From NCBI GenBank assembly GCA_018970785.1, contig JAGWVR010000010.1:1-58269 (forward strand): a DNA stretch of 58,269 bases, read 5' to 3'. A program made the position numbers and the translations under genes. The notes under the pieces were generated by a model that saw nothing but the letters and a program-made list of their open reading frames with translations, was not told the DNA's origin and did no database searches. The stretch is from Planctomycetota bacterium (GTDB lineage: Bacteria; Planctomycetota; Planctomycetia; Pirellulales; UBA1268). This document shows positions 12,464 to 19,892 of this stretch, piece after piece; the stretch's first letter is position 1; each line of letters begins with the position of its first letter.

Positions 12464-13216
12464 TCACTGGCGGCCAGACCGCCGCCGCTCGAGCAGGCCG
12501 AGGGCGCTGGTCACCAGCGTTAGCACCGAGACCGTCGCCGCGGGATCGATTTCGGGAACGGCACCGCCCGGCACGACAAGCTCCGGCGAGACGGCAAAGA
12601 GCGGATACGACGCCGTGTTGACCGCACTACCCGGTGGATTTGTATACAGCCACGCACCGCCCACATACGTGTGGCCGATTGTGACATTTGGAGAGGACCC
12701 CATCGGGAGAAGTGCCGTTCCATCCGCTGCGGAGCCCGTCCAGACGTTCGTATAGCTGGTCGATGAGCCATCGAGCTTTCGACTCACGGTATTTCCACCC
12801 AACAGCAGATTTGACCACAGACCTCCAGTCGATGTGGTCAGTGACGAAGCGACCTGTGGGCCTCCTGCGGTGCCTGTCAGCCATACCGAGACTGTCGACG
12901 AATATCCCCCCAAGTGGTCCTTCGCACTCACCGTGGGCGTCGACACCACGGCCGCCCAGTTGGTGATGGCGCTCCCGCCGTAGGTGACGGTTCCATACAG
13001 GGAGCTCACACTGTTTCGTACGAACGTGTCGTACGTGTTGACGTCGGAGCTTGTGGGGGTCGTATTGGAGCCAGTGACAAATATGAAACGAAAGTGATCA
13101 CCTGGCGACAACCCGCTCGGTGTGGGGAGATCCAACACGCCAGCATTCGCCGGAGCAGCCAGCAGGCAGGCGAAGACGGCGCTACACGAAACGGTTTTCA
13201 ACGACACACGGGCCAT
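12464..13216 (-). CDS. Secreted protein with VPEIDPA sorting tail
   Basis: This is a 250-residue exported protein of unknown function. The signal peptide (MARVSLKTVSCSAVFACLL) is probably cleaved after ANA25. The mature part is Ser/Thr/Gly-rich and contains SPGDHFRFIFVTGSNTTPTS, a pattern I recall from other PEP-CTERM-tailed exported proteins, and WAAVVSTPTVSAKDH. Residues 220-250 are the sorting tail: VPEIDPA, hydrophobic LTLVTSALGLL, ERRR, and four more residues. The ATG at 13216 is preceded by GAGGAA with 7-base spacing. It lies between the two FGE-fold paralogues on the same strand, 264 bases upstream of copy 1. Confidence 0.85.
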   Translation of the reverse strand: MARVSLKTVSCSAVFACLLAAPANAGVLDLPTPSGLSPGDHFRFIFVTGSNTTPTSSDVNTYDTFVRNSVSSLYGTVTYGGSAITNWAAVVSTPTVSAKDHLGGYSSTVSVWLTGTAGGPQVASSLTTSTGGLWSNLLLGGNTVSRKLDGSSTSYTNVWTGSAADGTALLPMGSSPNVTIGHTYVGGAWLYTNPPGSAVNTASYPLFAVSPELVVPGGAVPEIDPAATVSVLTLVTSALGLLERRRSGRQ

Positions 13217-13280
13217 GGAGCGGTTCCTCGGCAGAAAAGGGTTTGTTCTCGACACATACTCACACACTTGTTCCTGAGTC

Positions 13281-13299
13281 GATCCCCGTGGCGGGGATC
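13281..13299. other. Perfect 8-bp stem-loop between VPEIDPA genes
   Basis: GATCCCCG and CGGGGATC pair perfectly around a TGG loop. It lies between the stop at 13424 and the start at 13216, both minus-strand genes. No T-tract follows on the minus strand, so it is more likely an mRNA-processing or stability element than an intrinsic terminator. Confidence 0.4.
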
Positions 13300-13423
13300 C
13301 CTACGGTTTCATGCGCTACCGTTCCTCACTGTCCGGTTCACACGTCACTCATCGGTCGGGACAGTCCGGATTCCACTCTCAGACGGTAGTCAGAGGGGCT
13401 CCCGCGCGTCCCTGGTTACCGAG

Positions 13424-14134
13424 TCAGTCATGCCGCCGATGTGCTTGACAGAAGTTCGACTGAACAACGCCGACGGCGACAACTGAGCCGTGCCACCGCC
13501 GTCGCTCGAACACTCCGAGGGCACCCGCAACCAGCGCGAGCACCGAGCCGAACCCGGCAGGATCGATCTCCGGCACTGCTGACGTCACCGTGCCGATCAC
13601 CCACCCCTCGGTCGTGGTCGAGGGGTAGGCGGGATTGTATTCACTCCACAATTGCGTTACGACATGCGCCGCGCTGTAATACGGGGTGTCCTCGCTGCCA
13701 CCGGTCGTCCAATAGAGGTTGGCTGCCCCGAAGAGCGCGTTCATCTGGAGATACGGCCTCCCAGGTGAGGCCGGGTACGGCACGATCAACTCTGTGGCCG
13801 TGGCGAGCAGCTCATACGTGTTGACATACGTGCCTGCGTCGGCCGAGGAATACGAGTGGGACGTTGATCCCTCGCTGACTGTGTATGACCAGCCGGTGAT
13901 GTCTGCGGACGAGAGGCCCGACCCGGTCCCTGTGACCATGATCGTGCCCGACAGCGTCCAGCCGTTCTGAAGACTGGAGGCATTGGTCATCGTGTAGACG
14001 ATTTCCGCGTCAGCCGATGGGGCCGCTCCGGCCGCCAGGGCACATGCCCAGGCGCAGGTGACAAGGCGGACACGGGACCACGACCGGTGCCGGTCGGACA
14101 GGCGGCTGCATGGCGCGGATACCGATGTTGCCAC
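13424..14134 (-). CDS. Secreted protein with VPEIDPA tail and extended C-terminus
   Basis: This 236-residue exported protein is of unknown function. The GTG at 14134 was chosen because AAGGAG lies 8 bases upstream; earlier in-frame GTGs have no such site. A basic N-terminus is followed by a hydrophobic stretch with a likely cleavage near ADA. The mature part is Ser/Thr/Tyr-rich (YTMTNASSLQNGWTLSGTI). VPEIDPA begins at residue 187, followed by SVLALVAGALGVF and ERRR. Unlike its three neighbours, which stop 3-5 residues after the arginines, it continues for 23 residues. A single TCA-to-TGA change three codons after the arginines would restore a normal tail, so this could be stop-loss. Confidence 0.8.
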   Translation of the reverse strand: MATSVSAPCSRLSDRHRSWSRVRLVTCAWACALAAGAAPSADAEIVYTMTNASSLQNGWTLSGTIMVTGTGSGLSSADITGWSYTVSEGSTSHSYSSADAGTYVNTYELLATATELIVPYPASPGRPYLQMNALFGAANLYWTTGGSEDTPYYSAAHVVTQLWSEYNPAYPSTTTEGWVIGTVTSAVPEIDPAGFGSVLALVAGALGVFERRRWHGSVVAVGVVQSNFCQAHRRHD

Positions 14135-14331
14135 TTGAAATGCTCCTTGCGTTGCCACGTGACACTGATTGCCGAAAAGGTGACAGGAACGTGCCGCTAT
14201 CACCCTCGGTGCGGAGAGTTGCCCGGCCGGCGGTGGCGATGAGGTTTGCTCTGAGATGCTTGGTTACCATGTCAGTCGACATTTCAACGCGGTGAACGAG
14301 GGAACGAGCGGACGACGCCCACGCCGAGCCG

Positions 14332-15378
14332 TCAGCGACCAGACCGGCGCCGCTCGAGGAGGCCGGCAACGCTTGTCACGAGCGCCAGCACCGCGCCCAG
14401 GCCAGCGGGGTCGATCTCCGGAACGCCGGAGGGGCCGCTGACAGGACTTGCGAGACGAAAACCGATGAAGCTGTACTCGAACGACGGGCCGAACGAGAAG
14501 CTGCTGGAGGACGACAGACCGCCCGCACCGCCGCCCCAATCGCCGCCACGCTGCCCACGAGACGAGCCGGCAGCACCCGTGAGGTCGTTCCACTCGCTGA
14601 CATTCCCACTCATGTCGAACGCGCCGTACGCACTCGCGCCGCCATTCGTGCCCACCGTCGTTACGTTGCCAAATGGGCCGTTCCAGGAGGCACCCAAGTC
14701 GTAGTTGGCGAAGTTGCCGGTGCTGCCAGCGGAGCCGTTTCCTGTGCCACCCGCCGTCACCTTCGTCGGGGCGGTACCGGTGACTTGCGTCGCGTACTGC
14801 CAATAGCCCGCATTCGTCCCGCTGCCCTTGTAGTACGCCGCCTTGTACCACTGGTCTTCCGTCGGGATATAGAACGTGGCCCCCGGGTTCACCGCCGGGG
14901 CGGTGCCGCTGGTCGCACCGCTCAGCGTGTAGGCGCCCGTCTCCGTGCTCGATGAGCTGGTGGCCCCGTTCATCAACCAGTTGGAAACCCGCGCCGCATC
15001 AAACCAACTCACGAAGTTCACCGGCTTGGAGGCCATGTCCGTGCGCGACGCGTACTTGGCTCCCGCGCTGTTGCCGATGGTGAAACTGATCCCGCCACGG
15101 GCATCATCGTTCATGTCCGTGTTGTAGATCGAATTGGGATTGGTACCATTCGGATCGACCGTATTGAGGAAGTCCACGTACTGCTGGTTCGTGAACTCGT
15201 ACTTCATGATCCGGAACGAAGCGGCCACGGCACCAGCGGGATTCGGATTCCCCGTGGTGTCTGCTGCATTCCCCGGATCACCGACCGTCACCCAGTCGAT
15301 CGTGATGGCGTGGGCAGCCGTCACCGACAGGGCGAGCACAAGCGCGGCGGCACAGCGCGCGAAGCGAAGAGCGTTCAT
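14332..15378 (-). CDS. Secreted FGE/SUMF1-fold protein with VPEIDPA sorting tail (copy 2)
   Basis: This 348-residue paralogue of the 11168-12199 product has a nearly identical signal peptide (MNALRFARCAAALVLALSV) and the same blocks: YEFTNQQYVDFLN, KPVNFVSWFDAARVSNW, FYIPTEDQWYKAAYY, GAFDMSGNVSEWND, RGGDW and GFRLA. The only cysteine seen is in the signal peptide, so FGE activity is unlikely. The segment between RGGDW and GFRLA has the same length as in copy 1 but differs at most positions. The sorting tail occupies residues 319-348 (VPEIDPA, LALVTSVAGLL, ERRRSGR). The ATG at 15378 has GGAG 8 bases upstream. It is the most upstream gene of the minus-strand VPEIDPA group. Confidence 0.88.
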   Translation of the reverse strand: MNALRFARCAAALVLALSVTAAHAITIDWVTVGDPGNAADTTGNPNPAGAVAASFRIMKYEFTNQQYVDFLNTVDPNGTNPNSIYNTDMNDDARGGISFTIGNSAGAKYASRTDMASKPVNFVSWFDAARVSNWLMNGATSSSSTETGAYTLSGATSGTAPAVNPGATFYIPTEDQWYKAAYYKGSGTNAGYWQYATQVTGTAPTKVTAGGTGNGSAGSTGNFANYDLGASWNGPFGNVTTVGTNGGASAYGAFDMSGNVSEWNDLTGAAGSSRGQRGGDWGGGAGGLSSSSSFSFGPSFEYSFIGFRLASPVSGPSGVPEIDPAGLGAVLALVTSVAGLLERRRSGR

Positions 15379-15932
15379 CGAAGGTTCTCCAGTGGGGAGC
15401 GACGTGAGGGGTGAGCGCGAGCACGCACCCGCCACGACGAACCACCGGCGCCAGACGCAATCACCGCGCAGGCTGTCCCCGGGAATATCACCCCGATGAA
15501 CATCCAAAGCACCACCGGCAGAAGCCCCACGAAAAACCCGTGGAGAGAAAGGCCGGTCAGATTGCCGTCAGCAGCCGGAGTGCGGCGCGACGGGTGGGTG
15601 CTTGCAGGAGCGGATCCAGAACTGTGATGTCAGAACCGATGTGCGAAACATATCGATCGCAGCAGGGCCGTCAACGACGTCCGCCGACAAAGTGACGAAG
15701 CAGGAAAAATCTGGACGAATCGGCGTGGGACCATCCGCGCGCCCACGCGCGCGGTGGACGAATCGGGACGTTTCTGGATGAATCGGCGGCGCTGCACGAG
15801 CTGTCCAGCGGCATCGCCAGCCACGGCCCTTGTCCGCGTGGGCGACCGCGCGAAGAGCCGAGGGTGTCGTCTGTCGCCACCGGACGCATCCGGCAGCCGC
15901 TCACCGTGTCCACGGACAGCCAGGGCGTCTGC
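15379..15932. other. Intergenic region with repeat units and a hairpin
   Basis: No gene is supported in these 554 bases. The region must contain the promoter for the minus-strand VPEIDPA genes and the 3' end of the P-type ATPase message. Between 15712 and 15788 lie three copies of a TGGAYGAATCGG unit with a GC-rich hairpin between the first two. Confidence 0.5.
15712..15788 (+). repeat. Three TGGAYGAATCGG units with an internal hairpin (right copy)
   Basis: Units lie at 15712-15725 (TGGACGAATCGGCG), 15755-15768 (TGGACGAATCGGGA) and 15775-15788 (TGGATGAATCGGCG). Between the first two, CCGCGCG (15735-15741) pairs with CGCGCGG (15748-15754), and flanking CCA/TGG extends the stem. The last two units, 20 bases apart, match the left copy at 10851-10884 in inverted orientation (30 of 34). 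This looks like a REP-type element; no transposase is nearby. Confidence 0.7.
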
Positions 15933-18653
15933 TCACGGCGCCGAGGGAGGTGCGAGCCACTTGCCCACCTCGATCACCGTCACCGGCACCAGGGCCAGGC
16001 CGAGCACCGGCCCCCAGGCGTGCCCCAGGTCGCCGGCGACGTCGAACCACGGGCGTGCGAGCGGCAGCGTGACGACCGCCGCCTGGAGCAGCCCCGAGAT
16101 CACGATCGCCCCGACGAGTGCCGGATTGCGGAAGAAGCCGATGCCCGGCGCCGTCGAGCGGTCGCTCCGGCATGCCACCGCGAAGAACAGCTGCGCGAAC
16201 GCGGCGACGCAGAACGTCGTCGTCCGGGCGCGTTCGACCGCCGCCGGGTCATCGCTGCCCCGCCACGAAAGCCAGAACGCCACCAGCATCACCGCCGCCA
16301 CCAGCGCGCCGTGGCCGAGAATCATGATCCCCCGGGAGCGCGTGATCACCGCTTCCTGCGGCGGCCGCGGCGGCCGCCGCATGATGTCGGGCTCGGGGGG
16401 CTCGAGCCCGAGGGCGAGGGCGGGCAGGCAGTCGGTGACGAGGTTCAGCCAGAGGATCTGGATCGCCGCCAGCGGTGCCGGCCAGCCGGCCAGCGCCGCC
16501 ACGAGCATCACCATCACCTCGCCGGCGTTGCAGGCGAGGAGGTAGTGGATGAACTTCTGGATGTTGTCGTAGATCCCGCGCCCCTCCTCGACGGCGCCGA
16601 CGATCGACGCGAAGTCGTCGTCGGTGAGCACCATGTCGGCCGCCTCGCGGGTGACGAACGTGCCGCTCTTCCCCATCGCGATGCCGATGTCGGCCTCGCG
16701 GATCGCCGGCGCGTCGTTGACGCCGTCGCCGGTCATCGCCACCACCTCGCCGCGCCGCTGCCAGGCGCGGACGATCCGCAGCTTGTCCTCGGCGGTCACG
16801 CGGGCGTAGACGGCGATCTCCCCGACGGCGGCGGCGAGGGCGGCGTCGGTCAGCCCGGCGATCTCCCCCCCGGTGACGGCGCGGTTGGCGGCGTCGGCGA
16901 GGCCCAGTTCGCGGCCGATCGCCAGCGCCGTCGCGGGGTGGTCGCCGGTGATCATCACCGGACGGATCCCGGCGGAGCGGCAGGTGGCGACCGCCGCCCG
17001 CGCTTCGTCGCGCGGCGGGTCGATCATCCCCACCACCCCGAGGTGAACCAGGTCGCGTTCGATCGCCTCAGCACCGCCGTCGAATCCGATCGCGCCGGGC
17101 AGCTCGCGGTAGGCCAGCGCCAAGACCCGCAGCGCCCCCTCGGCCAGCCGGGCAGCGGCGGCGAGGATCTCGCCGCGCCGCGCGGCCGACAGGGGCACGA
17201 CCACGCCGTCGCGCGCTTCGGCGGCACAGCGCGCGAGCACCGCCTCGGGCGCTCCCTTGGTCTCGAGCACGTGGCGGCCGGCGGGCGTGCGGACGATCAC
17301 GCTCATCCGCTGGCGCTGGGAATCGAACGGCAGCTCGTAGACCACCGGCCACGACGGATCGGCCGACACGCCCCCCGTGAGTGCCGCGACGACCAGCGCC
17401 GCCTCGGTCGGGTCGCCGATCGCCCGCCACCCGTCGCCGGCGGGCTGCACGGTGGCGTTGCCGCAGCGGGCTCCGACGAGGAGCAGCCGCTCGAGGTCGG
17501 GGCGCGTGGCGGGGGGGACGGCCGCCCCCTCCGCGCCGTCCGCGCCGCGTTCGCGAAACTCCCCGTGCGGCGCGTAGCCGCTGCCGGTCACGGCGTAGCG
17601 GGCCGTGGCCGTCTCGATCGCCCGGACGGTCATCTCGTCGCGCGTCAGCGTGCCGGTCTTGTCGGTGCAGATCACCGTCACGCTGCCGAGCGTCTCGACG
17701 CTCGGCAGCCGGCGGACGAGCGTGCCCCGGGCGACCAACCGTTCGAGGCCGATCGCCAGCACGACGGTGACCACCGCCGGGAGCCCCTCGGGCACGGCCG
17801 CGACGGCGAGGCTCACGGCGCGGAGGAGCACGTCGGCGACGCGCCCCCCGCGGGCCAGCTCGAGCGCCAGGATCACGCCGACCACGGCCAGGCAGATCAC
17901 GATCAGCCACCGGCCGAGCTCGGCGAGCCGCCGCTGGAGCGGCGTCTGCTCCGCCCGGGTGTGGCCGAGGAGGCCGGCGATCCGCCCCAGCTCCGTTTCC
18001 ATCCCGGTGGCGACCACCAGCGCCGTGGCCCGCCCCGCCGCGACCACCGTGCCGGCATGGACCGTCGCGGTCCGCTCCGCGAGGGGCGTCGCCGCCGGCA
18101 TGACCCCGGCCTCCTTGTCGACAGGCGCGCTCTCCCCGGTCAGGGCCGCTTCCTGGACGCGCAGCGCGAACGCGCCGACGATCCGTGCATCGGCGGCGAC
18201 GGCATCGCCGGCGGCGAGGGAGAGCAGGTCGCCGGGCACGATCTCCCGCGCCGGCAGCACGACCGGCACGCCGTCGCGCACGACCGTGGCGACGGGCGCC
18301 GCCATCCGCTGCAGCGCCGACAGCGCCGTCTGCGCCCGCTCCTCCTGGAAAAACCCGATCAGCGCGTTGACCAGCACGATCGCGACGATCACCGCCGCGT
18401 CGGCATAGTCGCCCGTCGCCGCGGCGATCACCGCCGCCACCAGCAGGATCCACACCACCACCTCGCGGAACTGCCGGACGAGCTTCCGGAAGCGTGGCTC
18501 GGGGGGCTGTTCGCGGAGGCGGTTCTCGCCGTGCCCGGCGAGGCGCGCGGCCGCCTCGGCCGCGGTCAGCCCCCGCTCCGGGTCGGTGGCGAGCCGGGCG
18601 ACGATCTCGTCGACGGCGAGGGCGTGCCACGGCGCGGTGGGTTGGTCCGGCAT
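15933..18653 (-). CDS. P2A-type (calcium-type) cation-transporting P-type ATPase
   Basis: This 906-residue pump couples ATP hydrolysis to cation export across the cytoplasmic membrane. The domain order is a cation-ATPase N-terminal domain ([18 protein letters not shown]), actuator TGES at 172-175, PEGLP in M4 at 288-292, phosphorylation motif DKTGTLT at 331-337, a nucleotide domain, GDGVND, and M5-M6 with ACNAGEV and [16 protein letters not shown]. The PEGLP, N..GE and NLVTD motifs match the calcium-coordinating positions known from SERCA, so calcium is the likeliest ion; manganese is possible. The ATG at 18653 fits the family N-terminus; another ATG lies 18 codons upstream. No regulator is adjacent. 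Confidence 0.93.
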   Translation of the reverse strand: MPDQPTAPWHALAVDEIVARLATDPERGLTAAEAAARLAGHGENRLREQPPEPRFRKLVRQFREVVVWILLVAAVIAAATGDYADAAVIVAIVLVNALIGFFQEERAQTALSALQRMAAPVATVVRDGVPVVLPAREIVPGDLLSLAAGDAVAADARIVGAFALRVQEAALTGESAPVDKEAGVMPAATPLAERTATVHAGTVVAAGRATALVVATGMETELGRIAGLLGHTRAEQTPLQRRLAELGRWLIVICLAVVGVILALELARGGRVADVLLRAVSLAVAAVPEGLPAVVTVVLAIGLERLVARGTLVRRLPSVETLGSVTVICTDKTGTLTRDEMTVRAIETATARYAVTGSGYAPHGEFRERGADGAEGAAVPPATRPDLERLLLVGARCGNATVQPAGDGWRAIGDPTEAALVVAALTGGVSADPSWPVVYELPFDSQRQRMSVIVRTPAGRHVLETKGAPEAVLARCAAEARDGVVVPLSAARRGEILAAAARLAEGALRVLALAYRELPGAIGFDGGAEAIERDLVHLGVVGMIDPPRDEARAAVATCRSAGIRPVMITGDHPATALAIGRELGLADAANRAVTGGEIAGLTDAALAAAVGEIAVYARVTAEDKLRIVRAWQRRGEVVAMTGDGVNDAPAIREADIGIAMGKSGTFVTREAADMVLTDDDFASIVGAVEEGRGIYDNIQKFIHYLLACNAGEVMVMLVAALAGWPAPLAAIQILWLNLVTDCLPALALGLEPPEPDIMRRPPRPPQEAVITRSRGIMILGHGALVAAVMLVAFWLSWRGSDDPAAVERARTTTFCVAAFAQLFFAVACRSDRSTAPGIGFFRNPALVGAIVISGLLQAAVVTLPLARPWFDVAGDLGHAWGPVLGLALVPVTVIEVGKWLAPPSAP

Positions 18654-18878
18654 GGTCGCGGGGGCGGAAGGAAATCGACCCGGGCCAGCGCCCGGGAGGT
18701 CACCCATGCAGTTGCCGCATGGGCGTGAATCCTACGCTGCTCCGGAAGCCGGCACTGCGTCGGCCAACGCGCTCGCCGGACGATGGACAGGCACACCCCC
18801 GGGGCGCTGACAGGAGCGTGCCGGATACGGGACAGGCACCTGGCAGGGCCTCGGAGCCAGTTCCCGTTTTCTCCCTGG

Positions 18879-19553
18879 TCAGGGAATCATGATCCCGCGG
18901 GTGAAAATCATCGCGGCGCCGCCGGCGGCGATCGCCCTGCGCGCCTGACTGTCGGCCCGGTAACCGAAGAACAGGGCACGGATCTCGGCTCCGGGAGTGG
19001 ACGCCCGGGCCGCGTCGACGACCTTGAGAAACCGGCGGACCTCGCTGGCACTCACCGCCGCCTTGACCTCGCAGAGGACGATCACCGGCCGGGCGGCAAG
19101 CGTGCCGCGGATCACGACGTCGAACTCTTTCGGTTCGCCCGCGACGACGAGCTCTTCGGGCCCCGCCGAGGCGATCACCATCCCCTGATGATGCTCGAGC
19201 AACTCGGGCACGAGATCGCAGGCGAAGTCCTCGAGGCTGCCACCGAGGGCTCCGGCCAAGCCGCCGACCTGCTTGGCGAGGTCCTTGACGGCCCACGTCG
19301 TCTGCTTCTGGGCTTCCGCCAACTCCTTCTGGGCTTCCGCCAACTCCTTCTGGGCTTCCGCCAACTCCTCGACCCGGGCTTCCGTGCGCTGCTGTGCCTC
19401 GGCCAAGTCCCTGACGACGGCCGTGAGCTCGTTGAACTCGGCGCGGTGGATCAACTCGTCGTGCGATTCGACGAACACCGTGGCCATGAGCGTGGCCTGC
19501 GGCTCGGGGAACTGCTCGAGGAGCCTGGTGCGGATCGACGAGATCGTGGCCAT
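18879..19553 (-). CDS. Coiled-coil protein with PD-(D/E)XK nuclease-like C-terminal domain
   Basis: The 224 residues contain a heptad-repeat coiled coil at about residues 45-90 with LAEAQKE repeated in tandem. A C-terminal domain follows with the pattern EFDVVIRG...PVIVLCEVKAAVSASEVRRF, in which D, E and K could form a PD-(D/E)XK active site. The layout resembles DUF3782-type proteins that I recall from cyanobacteria and other groups. Neither a DNA target nor nuclease activity can be shown from the sequence. The start ATG at 19553 has no clear ribosome binding site. The gene stands alone between the P-type ATPase and the sulfatase. Confidence 0.75.
   Translation of the reverse strand: MATISSIRTRLLEQFPEPQATLMATVFVESHDELIHRAEFNELTAVVRDLAEAQQRTEARVEELAEAQKELAEAQKELAEAQKQTTWAVKDLAKQVGGLAGALGGSLEDFACDLVPELLEHHQGMVIASAGPEELVVAGEPKEFDVVIRGTLAARPVIVLCEVKAAVSASEVRRFLKVVDAARASTPGAEIRALFFGYRADSQARRAIAAGGAAMIFTRGIMIP
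19310..19370. repeat. 21-bp tandem repeat, 2.9 copies, inside the coiled-coil gene
   Basis: Units at 19310-19330 and 19331-19351 are identical, and 19352-19370 matches the first 19 bases of the unit. Each unit encodes one heptad LAEAQKE on the minus strand. The near-perfect nucleotide identity suggests recent copy-number change by slippage. Confidence 0.85.
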
Positions 19554-19892
19554 GGGTCGCGGGATCCGGGGTTGCCCGGAAGGAGTGTACAGGCGTTCCT
19601 GCCGAGGGGCAACGCCGGCGACGAACCGAGCCTCCGCTCTAGCTCAATTGCCGGGAAGTCGTCTCCTGTCGTCGCCCACGAAGATTCCGGATCGGCCCGG
19701 CCGCTGACGGGTTCGTCGTGCACGGGTCGTTCGTGGCGAGTCACGCCATGGCCGTGCATCATGGATGGCATCGGTGCAGGCGGCCAACCCGGCGGGAGGT
19801 CGTGTTCCTCCCGGGGCGACGCCGGCACCCGCGCCCCGCCGGCACCCTGACGGTCGTCGAGTTGAACCGCGTCCGGATTCAACAACCGACTC
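19554..19892. other. Intergenic region upstream of the coiled-coil gene
   Basis: In these 339 bases I see no supported gene, RNA or strong promoter. A short stretch near 19640 (TAGCTCAATTG) looks like a tRNA D-arm by chance, but no cloverleaf can be built around it. Confidence 0.5.

Noticed and set aside
13413-14277. Short TGGTTACC..GTCAGTC similarity at 13413-13429 and 14261-14277
   Set aside because: Only 15 of 17 bases match, one copy covers a stop codon, and no structure or third copy supports a functional element.
11168-15378. The FGE-fold proteins as activators of the nearby sulfatase
   Set aside because: No cysteine is seen in the mature chains, which FGE chemistry requires.
15864-18728. 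A 954-codon plus-strand open frame antisense to the P-type ATPase
   Set aside because: The opposite strand encodes a complete ATPase with all motifs; the antisense product is His/Arg/Asp-rich with no domain.
19625-19700. tRNA-like D-arm sequence TAGCTCAATTG
   Set aside because: No acceptor stem, anticodon arm or T-loop (TTCRANNC) can be placed around it.
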